Positions 7,166 through 15,887 are shown, numbered from the stretch's first letter. The stretch is 34,349 bases of DNA from Planctomycetota bacterium (GCA_021808485.1 JAKBBN010000034.1:1-34349); one strand, 5' to 3'. Numbers and translations are program-made. Notes: generated by a model not told the origin, from the sequence alone.

Positions 7166-9451
7166 ATGCGTACCCCAGTCCGCCGAACCGGGTTATTGAA
7201 ATGCGGCCGTCCAGCTGCCGGGGCCTTTATTATGTCCGCCCTTGCGGCGGCTTTACCGGCCGCCGCGCTGACCGCCGCACAGCCTTTTGGCGCGCCGCAA
7301 GTCCGCATCGGCCGCGGAACAGGCTACAGCGTCCAGTTTGCAGGCCATGGCATGATATTCGGCGGCACGCTGCCGTCGCCTGTGCGGCATGTGACGCGCA
7401 CCAACGGCAAAGACTCCCTCGGGGCCTACCAACTTACCACGTTTCAGTGGACGGTTGACCACACCCGGCTGACCGGTTCCATCCGGGCGTATACTCATCG
7501 CTCCTGTGTGCTGTTTTCCGTAAAGACCGCCGGGCGGTTGCCGGCCTCCGCGGCCGTGTTCCCGCAGCTGTCGCGGCTGCCGAAAATGCCGCTGCACATG
7601 AGCTATGCCAATCATGTCTTTTCGCCGCACACTTTTTCCCTGGCGCATACCGCCACCCCGTGGATTTCCTTCAGCCCCGCCGGCCGAACATGGATCATGT
7701 CCCCGGCGTCAAAATTTATGGTGTCACGCATGAGCGGTGACGGCATAAAAATGGCCGCTGATGCGCTTAATTCCGGCATCAAGCGCGTACCGCCCGGTTT
7801 TACACACCGTACCATTTTAGTTGCCGGACAGGGCATCGAAAGAACCTTGGATGCCTGGGGCCGGGATCTGAACGGAATCCAAAATGTCCGCCGGCCGGGA
7901 AATCAGGCGGATGTGTTTCTGAAATACTTCGGCTATTGGACGGATAACGGCGCCACCTATTACTACAACTATCAGAAATCTCTCGGCTATGCCGGCACTC
8001 TGCGGAAAGTTTACAATTATTTCCGGGCCCATCTGGTCCCCCTGCATTACATGCAGCTCGACAGCTGGTGGTATCCCAAGTCCGACCATTATTTCAACGG
8101 CAGCAAACTGCGGCCGATGAACGGCCGCCTGCCGGCGCAAAGCTGGAATGTGTATGGCGGCATCTATCGATACCACGCCGCCAAAGAACTGTTTCCGCAT
8201 GGTCTGGCGGCATTTGACCGCAGCATCGGCGGCATTCCGCTTGGGGTGCACTGCCGCTGGATCGCCCATCGCAGTCCATACCATGCGCAATACAAGATCA
8301 GCGGGGTCGCGGCGGTGGACCCGCGCTATTGGCGCCATGTGGCGGGTTATCTGCGGAACAGCGGCGTAAAACTGTTCGAACATGATTGGCTCAATGACAT
8401 CTACAAAGAATCACCTCAATTCGGCAGCACCCTTTGGGCGGGTGACGCATTCACCAATTCAATGGCCGCGGCCATGGCCGCCAACGGCATTGACATGCAG
8501 TACTGCATGCCCACCGCCCGGTTTTTTTTACAAGGCTCGCGATATCCGAACCTCACATCAATCCGTGTATGTGACGACCATTTTATGCCCGCGCGCTGGA
8601 ACGCCGAGTTGTATACTGCGGCCTATGCCCGCGCGCTGGGCATCTGGCCGTGGGTGGACGTATTCAACAGCCCGCAGACAGGCAACATGCTTCTGGCGGT
8701 GCTTTCCGGCGGGCCTGTGGGCGTGGGAGATCCAATCGGCAAGTCTTCGCGCCGCAATATTTTGCGGGCGGTGTTGCCCGATGGTCTGATTGTAAAACCC
8801 AATCGGCCCATGGTCGTAACCGATCGAACAATTGTCAACGATGCCGCCGGACGGCGCCTGCCGTTGGTTGCACGCACTTTTTCCGATGCCGGTGTGCGCG
8901 TGCATTATCTGTTTGTGTACCGCCGAAAAATGGACAAAGCGGAATTTTCCTTCACCGCGCCGCGGAGCGCCGGTGCGGTTAGCTATATCTACAACTGGTT
9001 TAAGCGAACCGGCTGGCTGGTGCCGACGGGCGGCACTGTCGACGGCCGCCTGAAAAAAGGCGGCTGGAAATATTTTGTAGCTTCCCCGCTTTTGCCCTGT
9101 GGTATTGCGCTGCTCGGAGACACTTCGCGATTTGTCAGCATGGGAGCGGACCGCATTACTTCCGTTCATGCCGGCAAACGGTCCGTACGGTTGGCAATTC
9201 ATGTTGCGCCGCAGGAAACCAGTGTGACCGTCAGCGGGTACGCCCGGCACAGGCCGCGCGTCACCGCGCTGAAAATGTGCAGGGTATTCTCCGAAAAATT
9301 TAATCCGCGAACCGGCCTGTTTCATATTCGCCTGACACGGTTTTTTATTCCCGGTATCCAGCGGCCGGGCTCCCCCGCGGCGGCCGGCCCGGCCCACTTT
9401 GCACATACCCGGGGTGCACCGCAAATGAAGCTCACACTCGCCGCCGACTGA
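7166..9451 (+). CDS. Large secreted glycoside hydrolase-like protein (clan GH-D-like TIM barrel)
   Basis: A 761-residue protein with an N-terminal Ala-rich export segment (~residues 18-38). I chose the ATG at 7166 because GGAG (7155-7158) lies seven bases upstream; ATG 7151 is in frame but has no such site. An N-terminal beta-rich part is followed by a barrel-like region with features seen in alpha-galactosidase-type enzymes: LHYMQLDSWWYPK (~residues 293-305), an aspartate in LFEHDWLND (Asp407, nucleophile candidate), and SIRVCDDH (~residues 465-472), resembling the R-x-x-D acid/base motif of GH27/GH36. The C-terminal ~200 residues look like a beta-sandwich. The substrate cannot be assigned. 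It lies 125 bp downstream of the acyltransferase gene, same strand. Confidence 0.6.
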   Translation: MRTPVRRTGLLKCGRPAAGAFIMSALAAALPAAALTAAQPFGAPQVRIGRGTGYSVQFAGHGMIFGGTLPSPVRHVTRTNGKDSLGAYQLTTFQWTVDHTRLTGSIRAYTHRSCVLFSVKTAGRLPASAAVFPQLSRLPKMPLHMSYANHVFSPHTFSLAHTATPWISFSPAGRTWIMSPASKFMVSRMSGDGIKMAADALNSGIKRVPPGFTHRTILVAGQGIERTLDAWGRDLNGIQNVRRPGNQADVFLKYFGYWTDNGATYYYNYQKSLGYAGTLRKVYNYFRAHLVPLHYMQLDSWWYPKSDHYFNGSKLRPMNGRLPAQSWNVYGGIYRYHAAKELFPHGLAAFDRSIGGIPLGVHCRWIAHRSPYHAQYKISGVAAVDPRYWRHVAGYLRNSGVKLFEHDWLNDIYKESPQFGSTLWAGDAFTNSMAAAMAANGIDMQYCMPTARFFLQGSRYPNLTSIRVCDDHFMPARWNAELYTAAYARALGIWPWVDVFNSPQTGNMLLAVLSGGPVGVGDPIGKSSRRNILRAVLPDGLIVKPNRPMVVTDRTIVNDAAGRRLPLVARTFSDAGVRVHYLFVYRRKMDKAEFSFTAPRSAGAVSYIYNWFKRTGWLVPTGGTVDGRLKKGGWKYFVASPLLPCGIALLGDTSRFVSMGADRITSVHAGKRSVRLAIHVAPQETSVTVSGYARHRPRVTALKMCRVFSEKFNPRTGLFHIRLTRFFIPGIQRPGSPAAAGPAHFAHTRGAPQMKLTLAAD

Positions 9452-9614
9452 TACCTTCCCCCGGGGCTCCATCGCGCCCTGAAGGATGGATAAAAATTTG
9501 CCCAAACCGGCTCCTTGGGCCAGGACCAGCCGCACCCGTGCCTATGCGCGTCCGGACGGGATGCCATCGGCCCAAGCTGAAACCAGTGATTTACATATTT
9601 TGGGAGAAATTGGT

Positions 9615-9897
9615 ATGCAACGCTTTGAGATTATTGCGATTGCGGCCGCGGCGGTCGCCTTTGGCGCCCCCGTCGGCTCGGCAACCATATTGAATTGACT
9701 CCGGTACGTTATACGCTATAGGCGACGGCGCTGCACCGCTTACCATGAATTCCGACTACGGTCTGGTTACCCCCGGCTTTTTACCGGTCGGATATCTTCA
9801 ATCTTCCGTACAAACGCCTGAACCGGGCGCATGGGCATTTATTCTGGCCGGCATGGTCGGCTTGGCACTGTTGCCGCGCTTCCGGCGAAAAGCCTGA
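9615..9897 (+). pseudogene. Short PEP-CTERM protein gene with a frameshift
   Basis: The ATG at 9615 has a good ribosome site (GGGAG, 9602-9606) and opens a signal peptide, MQRFEIIAIAAAAVAFGAP. The frame hits TGA at 9696-9698. If one base is skipped near 9693, the adjacent frame continues with IDSGTLYAIGDGAAPLT and ends at 9895-9897 with a textbook PEP-CTERM tail: a PEPGAWAF motif, a hydrophobic segment (ILAGMVGLALL) and a basic end (RFRRKA). PEP-CTERM tails direct exported proteins to the exosortase/EpsH system. The restored product would be only ~93 residues, small even for this class, so the gene may also carry an internal deletion. A sequencing error or a true pseudogene would both explain the break. 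Confidence 0.65.
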
Positions 9898-10161
9898 GGG
9901 TGATTGTTTTCCATAATTGCCTAATCCGTCGAGTCTTGCGCCAGGTCGGCGGGCGGGTGATCATCGTTAAGCTCACAGGGCCGCGGCGCGGGCAATGGAA
10001 CAACTCCAGATAATTACAGGCATACCCTGCAATGCCCCCGCTTACCTTGGCACTCTTGCCTTATCCAATAAATCGTTTATGATTTTGGTGTCATACACTG
10101 GTGTATTGGTTCGACATAATTCTTGTGTCGGCCCTGTAATTGAGATTGAAGGACTACGACC
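9898..10161 (+). other. Intergenic region upstream of mscL with palindromes
   Basis: No gene is seen. Two small dyads lie near the mscL promoter: ATACAC-TG-GTGTAT (10093-10106, perfect arms) and CGACA (10112-10116) with TGTCG (10126-10130). The first lies just upstream of the -35 box and the second overlaps the promoter, so either could be a regulator site. Confidence 0.4.
10111..10140 (+). promoter_or_regulatory. Candidate mscL promoter
   Basis: TCGACA (10111-10116) and TGTAAT (10135-10140), spaced 18 bp, each match the sigma70 consensus at five of six positions. They are followed by GAAGGA (10148-10153) as ribosome site, eight bases before the ATG at 10162. Confidence 0.5.
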
Positions 10162-10575
10162 ATGAGCTTAACCAAGGATTTCAAGGACTTCGCGTTTAAG
10201 GGAAACCTCATTGATCTTGCCGTTGGGTTTGTCATTGGCGGCGCTTTCAGCGGCATAGTTACCGCCATGGTCAACGACATTATTATGCCGGCCATCAGCC
10301 TTGTTACTCCAAATCAGGGCTATACCAAATGGGCTCTGGCCGGTGGAAAAATCAAAATCGGCCTCTTCCTTGCCGCGGTCCTTAACTTCTTTATTGTCGC
10401 GATTTCTTTGTTTCTTCTGGTGGTGATCATCATCGGTCAAATCAAAAAATTTACTTCCAAGCCGGCGCCGGTTGCCGCCCCCACTACCAAGGCCTGCCCC
10501 TATTGCCTTTCCAATATTCCGTTGGCGGCCACAAAATGCGCACAGTGTACCTCCACCCTGCCGGCGCCGGCATAA
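10162..10575 (+). CDS. mscL: Large-conductance mechanosensitive channel MscL with C-terminal Cys4 motif
   Basis: A 137-residue inner-membrane channel that opens under membrane tension to release solutes in hypo-osmotic shock. The N-terminal amphipathic helix and TM1 carry the MscL signature (FKGNLIDLAVGFVIGGAF, then VNDIIMP). A short periplasmic loop is followed by TM2 (FLAAVLNFFIVAISLFLLVVIIIG). The periplasmic loop is shorter than in E. coli MscL. After a Pro/Ala linker, the tail carries CPYC and CAQC (Cys112, 115, 126, 129), a zinc-ribbon-like motif that occurs in some MscL proteins and replaces the usual C-terminal helical bundle region. It is convergent with the thioredoxin gene. Confidence 0.93.
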   Translation: MSLTKDFKDFAFKGNLIDLAVGFVIGGAFSGIVTAMVNDIIMPAISLVTPNQGYTKWALAGGKIKIGLFLAAVLNFFIVAISLFLLVVIIIGQIKKFTSKPAPVAAPTTKACPYCLSNIPLAATKCAQCTSTLPAPA

Positions 10576-10605
10576 TTCCGAATGGTCCTGCCGCCGCTCT
10601 GTGGT

Positions 10606-11214
10606 TTATGGGTGCAACGATGGCTTGCCCGCAGGCGTCCGGCCCGCTGCCTGCCGCAAAAACGCCAGCATCTGACTTTTGTCCATGAAATTGCCGGCCG
10701 TTAATACTTCGCCATGCGTGTTGATAACCAATACCGATGGCAACAGGTTAACCATGAAATTGTGCGATAATAGTTTTCCCTCCTGAGTGTCAACATCAAC
10801 GGAAAGCGGAATAAATGAAGCCGCTACCAATGCCCCCACCCGTGGGCTGGTCCACACTTCCCGTTGCATGCGGCGGCACGGAAGGCACCAATCCGCGTGA
10901 AAATCCGCCAGGATCAGGCGATGCTGTTCTTTGGCCCGCAGCATGGCCGTGTGCATGTTGTTTATCCACGCAACCTGCGATTTTGCCGGTGCAGCGCCGT
11001 CAAACACCCGAATCGTCCGCCAGATGGATCGCCATTGCACCAGGCCTACGCTCGCCAATATGAAAAAAAACAGGAGTAGCGGTCCGCCCCGGTATCGGCG
11101 GCCGCGGTCGGAATGGCGCGCCGCTTTGCCCCCATTTTCAACCGCGTTGTCCACCGGAACGCTTGTGGGCGTCGGCCGCTTTGCGGGATCAATTTCATCA
11201 GGTTGTTGAACCAT
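10606..11214 (-). CDS. Membrane-anchored thioredoxin-fold protein
   Basis: A 202-residue protein with a charged N-terminal tail, one transmembrane helix (~residues 45-62, GGPLLLFFFILASVGLV) and a thioredoxin domain with the redox motif WCLPC (~residues 109-113). It resembles the C-terminal domain of DsbD and other thiol:disulfide interchange proteins (DFHADWC-PC-M). The conserved cis-Pro region appears as NLLPSVLVIN. The domain is predicted to face the periplasm and to reduce or exchange disulfides there. The start is uncertain: I chose ATG 11214 with GAG ten bases upstream; a GTG at 11238 would add eight residues. It lies 99 bp downstream of rhaT on the same strand, with no obvious functional link. 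Confidence 0.8.
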   Translation of the reverse strand: MVQQPDEIDPAKRPTPTSVPVDNAVENGGKAARHSDRGRRYRGGPLLLFFFILASVGLVQWRSIWRTIRVFDGAAPAKSQVAWINNMHTAMLRAKEQHRLILADFHADWCLPCRRMQREVWTSPRVGALVAASFIPLSVDVDTQEGKLLSHNFMVNLLPSVLVINTHGEVLTAGNFMDKSQMLAFLRQAAGRTPAGKPSLHP

Positions 11215-11313
11215 CAACCGCTCGCATTTCGCCGTCACAAAGCCGCCGGGCGCAAAATGGATTCCGCCGCCCGGCCGGACGCTTCCCGTGCATCCGTCGG
11301 TGCGGACGGCCGG

Positions 11314-12579
11314 TTATTTCAGGCGGATGGACATACCCTTCGCCTGCAGCCGGGGAGTCAAATGGTGCGTCCGATCGGCCGGCGTGACCCAGGCGACTTT
11401 CTTTACGGTTTTGGCCTTGGTGTTTTCCGCCTTGATATGGTTGCCCCAGCCCACAATGATCGTAGAACCGATCAAAAGGCAAAGTCCCAGTGTGATCCAC
11501 GCATGGGTGCGTTTGCTTGTCCCTTTCCATTCATGCAGGAATATGCCCCATAGCGTGGCAAAAATAATGATACTGGCCATGTGCAGTGTCCAGCCGGAAA
11601 ACTTCAATTTAAGCGGCATCTTGGTCTGGCCCATGGTGTAAAAAAAGAACTGCAGGTACCACAGCGTGCCGGCCAGCGCACAGAACAGATAATTCAGCGG
11701 TAGCGGCGACGGGTTGGGAATCGCCGCGGCGGCGGAACCGTTCGCGGGCGCTGCATAACCCGGTCCATCCACACCGGTAATTATGCCCAGCTCTTCCGGC
11801 TCCGCCTTCGGCACCAGATATTCCTTGCCGCTTCTATTTTTTATATGCAGAAGCAGGCACCAGATAAAATTCGTGGTAAAGCCGCCCAGCAGGATAACGA
11901 TCAGCGTCGGCAATCCGTGCCACATGGGCGAGCCGCCCTCCTTCGCCAGAAGTTTACCCGTCAGCACATTAATTGAGTGGCCGGCCGTCAGCGCAAAGTT
12001 AAAACAGGCGCTCATAATGCCGGAAAAAGTGGCTACGGCAAAGCCCAGCGGAAAGTTAAACTCGCGAACCGTCGCGGTTTTCGCTTCCCCGGTCAATTCC
12101 TTTTCCTTGGACATGCCCGCGATTCCGCTCACACCAATGCCCATCAGGCACACGAATACACCGGATAACGTCACGAGTCCCCATGTTGTGCTCACAAGCC
12201 CGCCGAAGGTGCCCAGAAAAATGGGCGGCACCAGCGTGCCGAATGCGGCGCAATAGCTCAGGGCGACGGCCATTCCCAGCCCCACACCCAAAAAGCGCAT
12301 CGTCAGCCCGAATGTAAGGCCGCCCAGCCCCCACAAAACGCCGAAGAAATAAGTAAAAAAGACGGTTTTCCCGGATGCCTCGGAAATCGGGCCCCAAAAT
12401 CCCGGAACCAGAATGGCCGCGAAAGTTATTGGCGCAATCAGCCAGCTGAATATGCCGCCCATCAGCCAATACGTTTCCCATGACCATCGCTTTACCTTGC
12501 GGTATGGAACATAAAAGCTTGCCGATGCCAACCCGCCCATCCAGTGCAGGCATACCGCCAATATCCAGTTGGAACCCAT
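11314..12579 (-). CDS. rhaT: L-rhamnose/proton symporter (RhaT family)
   Basis: A 421-residue inner-membrane transporter. The N-terminal half carries the RhaT-type sequence FYVPYRKVKRWSWETYWL followed by a GGIFSWLIAP segment, and about ten hydrophobic segments follow. RhaT takes up L-rhamnose with protons. A long Ala/Pro/Glu-rich cytoplasmic loop (~residues 255-295) makes it longer than the ~344-residue E. coli protein, and the C-terminal ~25 residues form a basic tail. The ATG is preceded by GAGGAG. No rhamnose isomerase or kinase gene is adjacent; specificity is inferred from the family, and some relatives in this phylum may carry other 6-deoxy sugars. Confidence 0.85.
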   Translation of the reverse strand: MGSNWILAVCLHWMGGLASASFYVPYRKVKRWSWETYWLMGGIFSWLIAPITFAAILVPGFWGPISEASGKTVFFTYFFGVLWGLGGLTFGLTMRFLGVGLGMAVALSYCAAFGTLVPPIFLGTFGGLVSTTWGLVTLSGVFVCLMGIGVSGIAGMSKEKELTGEAKTATVREFNFPLGFAVATFSGIMSACFNFALTAGHSINVLTGKLLAKEGGSPMWHGLPTLIVILLGGFTTNFIWCLLLHIKNRSGKEYLVPKAEPEELGIITGVDGPGYAAPANGSAAAAIPNPSPLPLNYLFCALAGTLWYLQFFFYTMGQTKMPLKLKFSGWTLHMASIIIFATLWGIFLHEWKGTSKRTHAWITLGLCLLIGSTIIVGWGNHIKAENTKAKTVKKVAWVTPADRTHHLTPRLQAKGMSIRLK

Positions 12580-12748
12580 ACCGTCTCCTCATGTGCATGG
12601 TGCCGGGAACTGGCCTGCATGTGATCTAAATTGATGCTTGAGTTCGATACAATTCGAGAATCCGGCCGTCGGCACCTGCTGTGGAGAATCCTACCGCCGT
12701 TTGCATGGCTCGCCAAGTCGTGAACCAGTCTTTCCGCCCCAAATGTCG

Positions 12749-12776
12749 CTCTTGCAGGCCGCGCCTGGGGTATAAT
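12749..12776 (+). promoter_or_regulatory. Candidate promoter of the lipoprotein gene
   Basis: A perfect TATAAT lies at 12771-12776, with a poor -35 element (CTCTTG, 12749-12754) 16 bp upstream. It lies 77 bp before the ATG at 12854. Confidence 0.35.
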
Positions 12777-12853
12777 TCCTGTGTGTCAATCATGTTGGAA
12801 GGTTGCAATAGCGCCATAGACCGGCCGCAACCGCAACAGGGCAGGGTATACCG

Positions 12854-14329
12854 ATGGCCGACCGACAAATCCGTATCGCCAACATCCCGCAGATAACGGC
12901 CGCGACCAGCGCGCTGCTGCTTCTCCTCTTAATTATTTCCGGCGGTTGCGCCTACCTTAATTTCCCCATCCGTCAGTCCGCGCCACTGCCGGACCGCGCC
13001 GCCAGCTTTCTTCCCCCCGCTAGCCCCTGGCCTGCCGCCAAGCCGCTGCCCCTGGCCACATCGGCGCCGACCGGTCCCGCCTTTTGGGCCTGGTGCTGGA
13101 CGGCCCCTTCCGGCAATGACCCATTTCTTTATCCCATGCTCTGGGTTTACCGGAGAGATTATGCCCACCCGGAGGCCATTGCCGCCCAATCTCGGCAGTT
13201 GCCGTCCGGCATGGCGGCTCTGTTTTTATGGCACGCCGGCAATTCCCTATTGACTGACCCCGCGGATTTTTGCCGCGGATCTGCCGGCAATGCCCGTTTT
13301 CCCTGCCCATGGTTTTCAGCCGGGGCCGCGAGCCTCGCCCGGCAATTAACCGGCTTTTTCCAGCGTTATCGCGCCGCCGGCGGTCAAATGAATTATCTGG
13401 TTCTGGACAGTGAATCAGGTGTAAACTGCTGGCAGTTATCCCGGCAAAATGCCGAGGCAATAAGTCGTGATCCGCGATACCCCGCCTTGCGCCCCTTGCT
13501 TGGCTTTTCGAATATTCAGCGGATATTTCAACCCGGTCCGGCGCGGCGGGCCTGGAATCAGTGGGCCGGCAGCCAGATCACCAAAGCCCTTAATCAAGCC
13601 TATTTCCTGCCGGCTGCAGCTGCGTTTCCCAACGTCGGGGCCAGTAATTACGACGGCATCGCCATGCTCGGAAACAATGTCGCCCCGGATATTAACGGCC
13701 ATTTTCAGCCCCTTGATCAAATATTCGGTAACGCACAAAGTCCGGCATTTTACGGAGATATAGGACTGCTTGCGGCCATGAGTCCCGGCGGCGCACCTTA
13801 CGGCGCAAGTCCATTTGCCGTTCTCCGTTATGAATTGATCTATCTTCAGGCGATTCAGCGCACGAGCGGCATTCCCGTGGTCCCCTGGGTCGGTTATCCC
13901 GGTTTTGCCCATTTTGCCGCTGCTCCGGCTTATTACAAGGAATTGATTTACCAGCTTGCCGTGCGCGGAGCCAATCGCTTTTTGTACTGGAATCCGCGTG
14001 CCGCAGGCGCCAATCAACCCCCAATGGCCGATGTGCAGGATGATGACGCCCTTAATCAATACCTGGCCGTATTGAATCAGAAGTTCGGACCCACACCCGG
14101 CCCTTCCACCCCTTTTTCCAACTCCGGCTTAATCACATGGAACAGTCCCATCCTTGCCGCCGGCCGCATGACTTCGGATGGCTCAATTCTTTACCGGGTA
14201 ACCGTACCACCCGGCACGGCGGCCATTATCGTAAGCCCGGGAAATCGTCAAATCTTCATGCGAGGACGTACCGGTATCTGGGTTCGCAGCGCCCCCGCCC
14301 AACCGCTGACTTTCAGCCTGGCTGATTAA
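12854..14329 (+). CDS. Putative lipoprotein of unknown function, possibly a glycosidase-like barrel
   Basis: A 491-residue protein that I do not recognise. The N-terminus has a hydrophobic segment (~residues 19-29) ending ISGGC (Cys32), a weak lipobox, so it is probably a lipoprotein. The mature part is rich in Trp, Tyr, Pro and Ala. Segments such as NYLVLDSESGVN (~residues 178-190), IPVVPWVGYPGF and ANRFLYWNPRA look like successive beta-strand ends of a TIM barrel, with acidic residues in LDSES as possible catalytic candidates. This pattern is seen in uncharacterised glycoside hydrolase-like proteins but proves nothing. The last ~80 residues look like a beta-sandwich. It lies alone between rhaT (divergent) and the oxidoreductase (convergent). 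Confidence 0.6.
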   Translation: MADRQIRIANIPQITAATSALLLLLLIISGGCAYLNFPIRQSAPLPDRAASFLPPASPWPAAKPLPLATSAPTGPAFWAWCWTAPSGNDPFLYPMLWVYRRDYAHPEAIAAQSRQLPSGMAALFLWHAGNSLLTDPADFCRGSAGNARFPCPWFSAGAASLARQLTGFFQRYRAAGGQMNYLVLDSESGVNCWQLSRQNAEAISRDPRYPALRPLLGFSNIQRIFQPGPARRAWNQWAGSQITKALNQAYFLPAAAAFPNVGASNYDGIAMLGNNVAPDINGHFQPLDQIFGNAQSPAFYGDIGLLAAMSPGGAPYGASPFAVLRYELIYLQAIQRTSGIPVVPWVGYPGFAHFAAAPAYYKELIYQLAVRGANRFLYWNPRAAGANQPPMADVQDDDALNQYLAVLNQKFGPTPGPSTPFSNSGLITWNSPILAAGRMTSDGSILYRVTVPPGTAAIIVSPGNRQIFMRGRTGIWVRSAPAQPLTFSLAD

Positions 14330-14476
14330 CCGGGCCGCTTGCGTTTGAGACCGGTGGTTCACTTGAAATTTAAAGCCCCAGTTGCGTTGTTGCGGTCACC
14401 GCTGATTTACGCGTCGGGAAACAGCCTGCGCAAACTGTTGTTCATCGCTTGAACCTTCAAACTCTTGACGGTCAGG

Positions 14477-15577
14477 CTATTTTGACACATACCGCCTCAT
14501 AAATCGCCGGTCCAGCCATCCCTTTAACCAAAATGCCGCCGGCCCGGCAAATGTGATCGCGCCCCAATTGGCCAGCCCTGTGCGATCCCCCATGTTGGCG
14601 ATAAGCAGTATCTTTTTGGGCGGACGGTACGTTCGCAGCGGGCGGTCAGATAAAAAGGCTGACAAATTGTGCCGCAATATCGATCCCTGCCGTACCGCAT
14701 GAACGCCGGCACGGGCGATTGGTGCGTCCGCCATGTTTATGCAGTCTCCCCCGCCGAAGATAAATGGATGCGATACGCTTTGCAGTGTGTCGCCCACCAG
14801 GATTGCGCCCTGGTCGTCAACACATATGCCGCTTTCGGCCAGAATGTCCGGCGGACGCACACCCGTGGCCGCCAGCGTCAACTGTGATTCCAGCCGGTCG
14901 CCGTTGTTCAGGAGCACGCTTTCCGGCGATATATCGATCGCCGTGGCATTTGAAATGATCGTCACGCCCAGCCGTTTAAGCTTGCGCCGGGCACGCCGGC
15001 GAAATCCGGCCGGAAACCCCGGGGCCGGCTCACTGCCGTTAAGCACCAGAAAACAACTCCATCGGCAGCGCAGCTCTTTAAGCAGGCCGGCCAGGTTGGC
15101 CGCCGTTTCAATCCCCGCCAGGCCGCCGCCAATAACCACCGCCGTCAATTCCGCCGGACGCACAATGTCGAGTTGCTCATGCAAACGATACAAATTCGCC
15201 ACGGGTTTTACCGATGCGGCATACTCCATTCCTGGAATCGCGCGCAATGAAATGCCGCTGCCGATATTGATGGAAGCGGCGTCAAAATGCAGCACCTCAC
15301 CGCCGGCCAATGTTACCGTTTTGGAAAATGGATCGATCGCGACCGCCGCGTCATCATAAAATACCCCGCTCCCCTTCAGGACCATGTCCGCAAGGTCAAT
15401 TGTCGCCTCCGTGCGGCTGTACATGCCCCCAAGCATTCCAGGCCCCATTCCGGAATACCAGAAATATCGCGGCGCGGCGACCGTAACACTTATCCCCGCG
15501 CGCCTATACCCGGACAGGTTGGCCAATACAGGCAGATGTGCGTGCCCGCCGCCCAGCAGCAGGAGTGTTTTTGCCAT
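14477..15577 (-). CDS. NAD(P)/FAD-dependent oxidoreductase (TIGR03169-like / NDH-2-like)
   Basis: A 366-residue two-dinucleotide-fold flavoprotein. The N-terminal FAD motif is LLLGGGHAHLPVL, whose GGGH-H variant is typical of the family TIGR03169, often fused or adjacent to selenophosphate synthase. A second Rossmann motif, VVIGGGLAGIETAANLAG (~residues 141-158), would bind NAD(P)H, and a late FGGGDCINM motif (~residues 276-284) contacts FAD. It probably oxidises NAD(P)H and passes electrons to a quinone or another acceptor. I chose ATG 15577 because AGAGGA lies five bases upstream; an upstream in-frame start (15682) would add 35 unlikely residues. No selD gene is nearby. Confidence 0.8.
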   Translation of the reverse strand: MAKTLLLLGGGHAHLPVLANLSGYRRAGISVTVAAPRYFWYSGMGPGMLGGMYSRTEATIDLADMVLKGSGVFYDDAAVAIDPFSKTVTLAGGEVLHFDAASINIGSGISLRAIPGMEYAASVKPVANLYRLHEQLDIVRPAELTAVVIGGGLAGIETAANLAGLLKELRCRWSCFLVLNGSEPAPGFPAGFRRRARRKLKRLGVTIISNATAIDISPESVLLNNGDRLESQLTLAATGVRPPDILAESGICVDDQGAILVGDTLQSVSHPFIFGGGDCINMADAPIARAGVHAVRQGSILRHNLSAFLSDRPLRTYRPPKKILLIANMGDRTGLANWGAITFAGPAAFWLKGWLDRRFMRRYVSK

Positions 15578-15756
15578 GCAGGTCCTCTGCTTTCGCCCGG
15601 CAGCCTGTTCGCCGGCAATGCCGGACGGCACTGCTTCGGTTGGCGTGCAGGTGGGCGGTCGCAGCCGAAAACCTGCATCCATCGCCGCCGGTTGACTTCA
15701 ATTATCGATAATTGAGCAATAATTGCGACCTGAACCACAGTTTTGTGTGGCCAGTC

Positions 15757-15789
15757 AAAAAGGCCGGGCCGCCCTGCGGCGGCCGGCCC
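15757..15789 (-). terminator. Rho-independent terminator of tRNA-Ala
   Basis: On the minus strand a GC-rich hairpin (arms 15762-15773 and 15778-15788, loop 15774-15777, one bulge) is followed by TTTTT (15757-15761). It starts 10 bp beyond the 3' end of tRNA-Ala. Outer bases CCAGTCAA and TTGACTG extend the dyad. Confidence 0.75.
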
Positions 15790-15798
15790 TTGACTGAC

Positions 15799-15871
15799 TG
15801 GAGGCAAGGGGACTCGAACCCCTGACCTTCTCGATGCCATCGAGACGCTCTCCCAACTGAGCTATGCCCCC
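15799..15871 (-). tRNA. tRNA-Ala (anticodon GGC)
   Basis: A 73-nt tRNA. On the minus strand, acceptor GGGGGCA (15865-15871) pairs with TGCCTCC (15800-15806), with one G-T pair and discriminator A at 15799. The D arm contains AGCTCAGTTGGGAGAGC, the anticodon stem TCTCG/CGAGA encloses ATGGCAT (anticodon GGC), and the T arm is AGGGGTTCGAGTCCCCT. The CCA end is not encoded. Confidence 0.96.
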
Positions 15872-15887
15872 GAAAGATTGACCCTTA

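Noticed and set aside
8558..9535. 325-codon open frame antisense to the GH-D-like gene
   Set aside because: No recognisable domain; explained by lack of stops opposite a GC-rich gene.
12681..12896. 71-codon frame overlapping the start of the lipoprotein gene
   Set aside because: No ribosome site, no features, and it covers the TATAAT promoter candidate.
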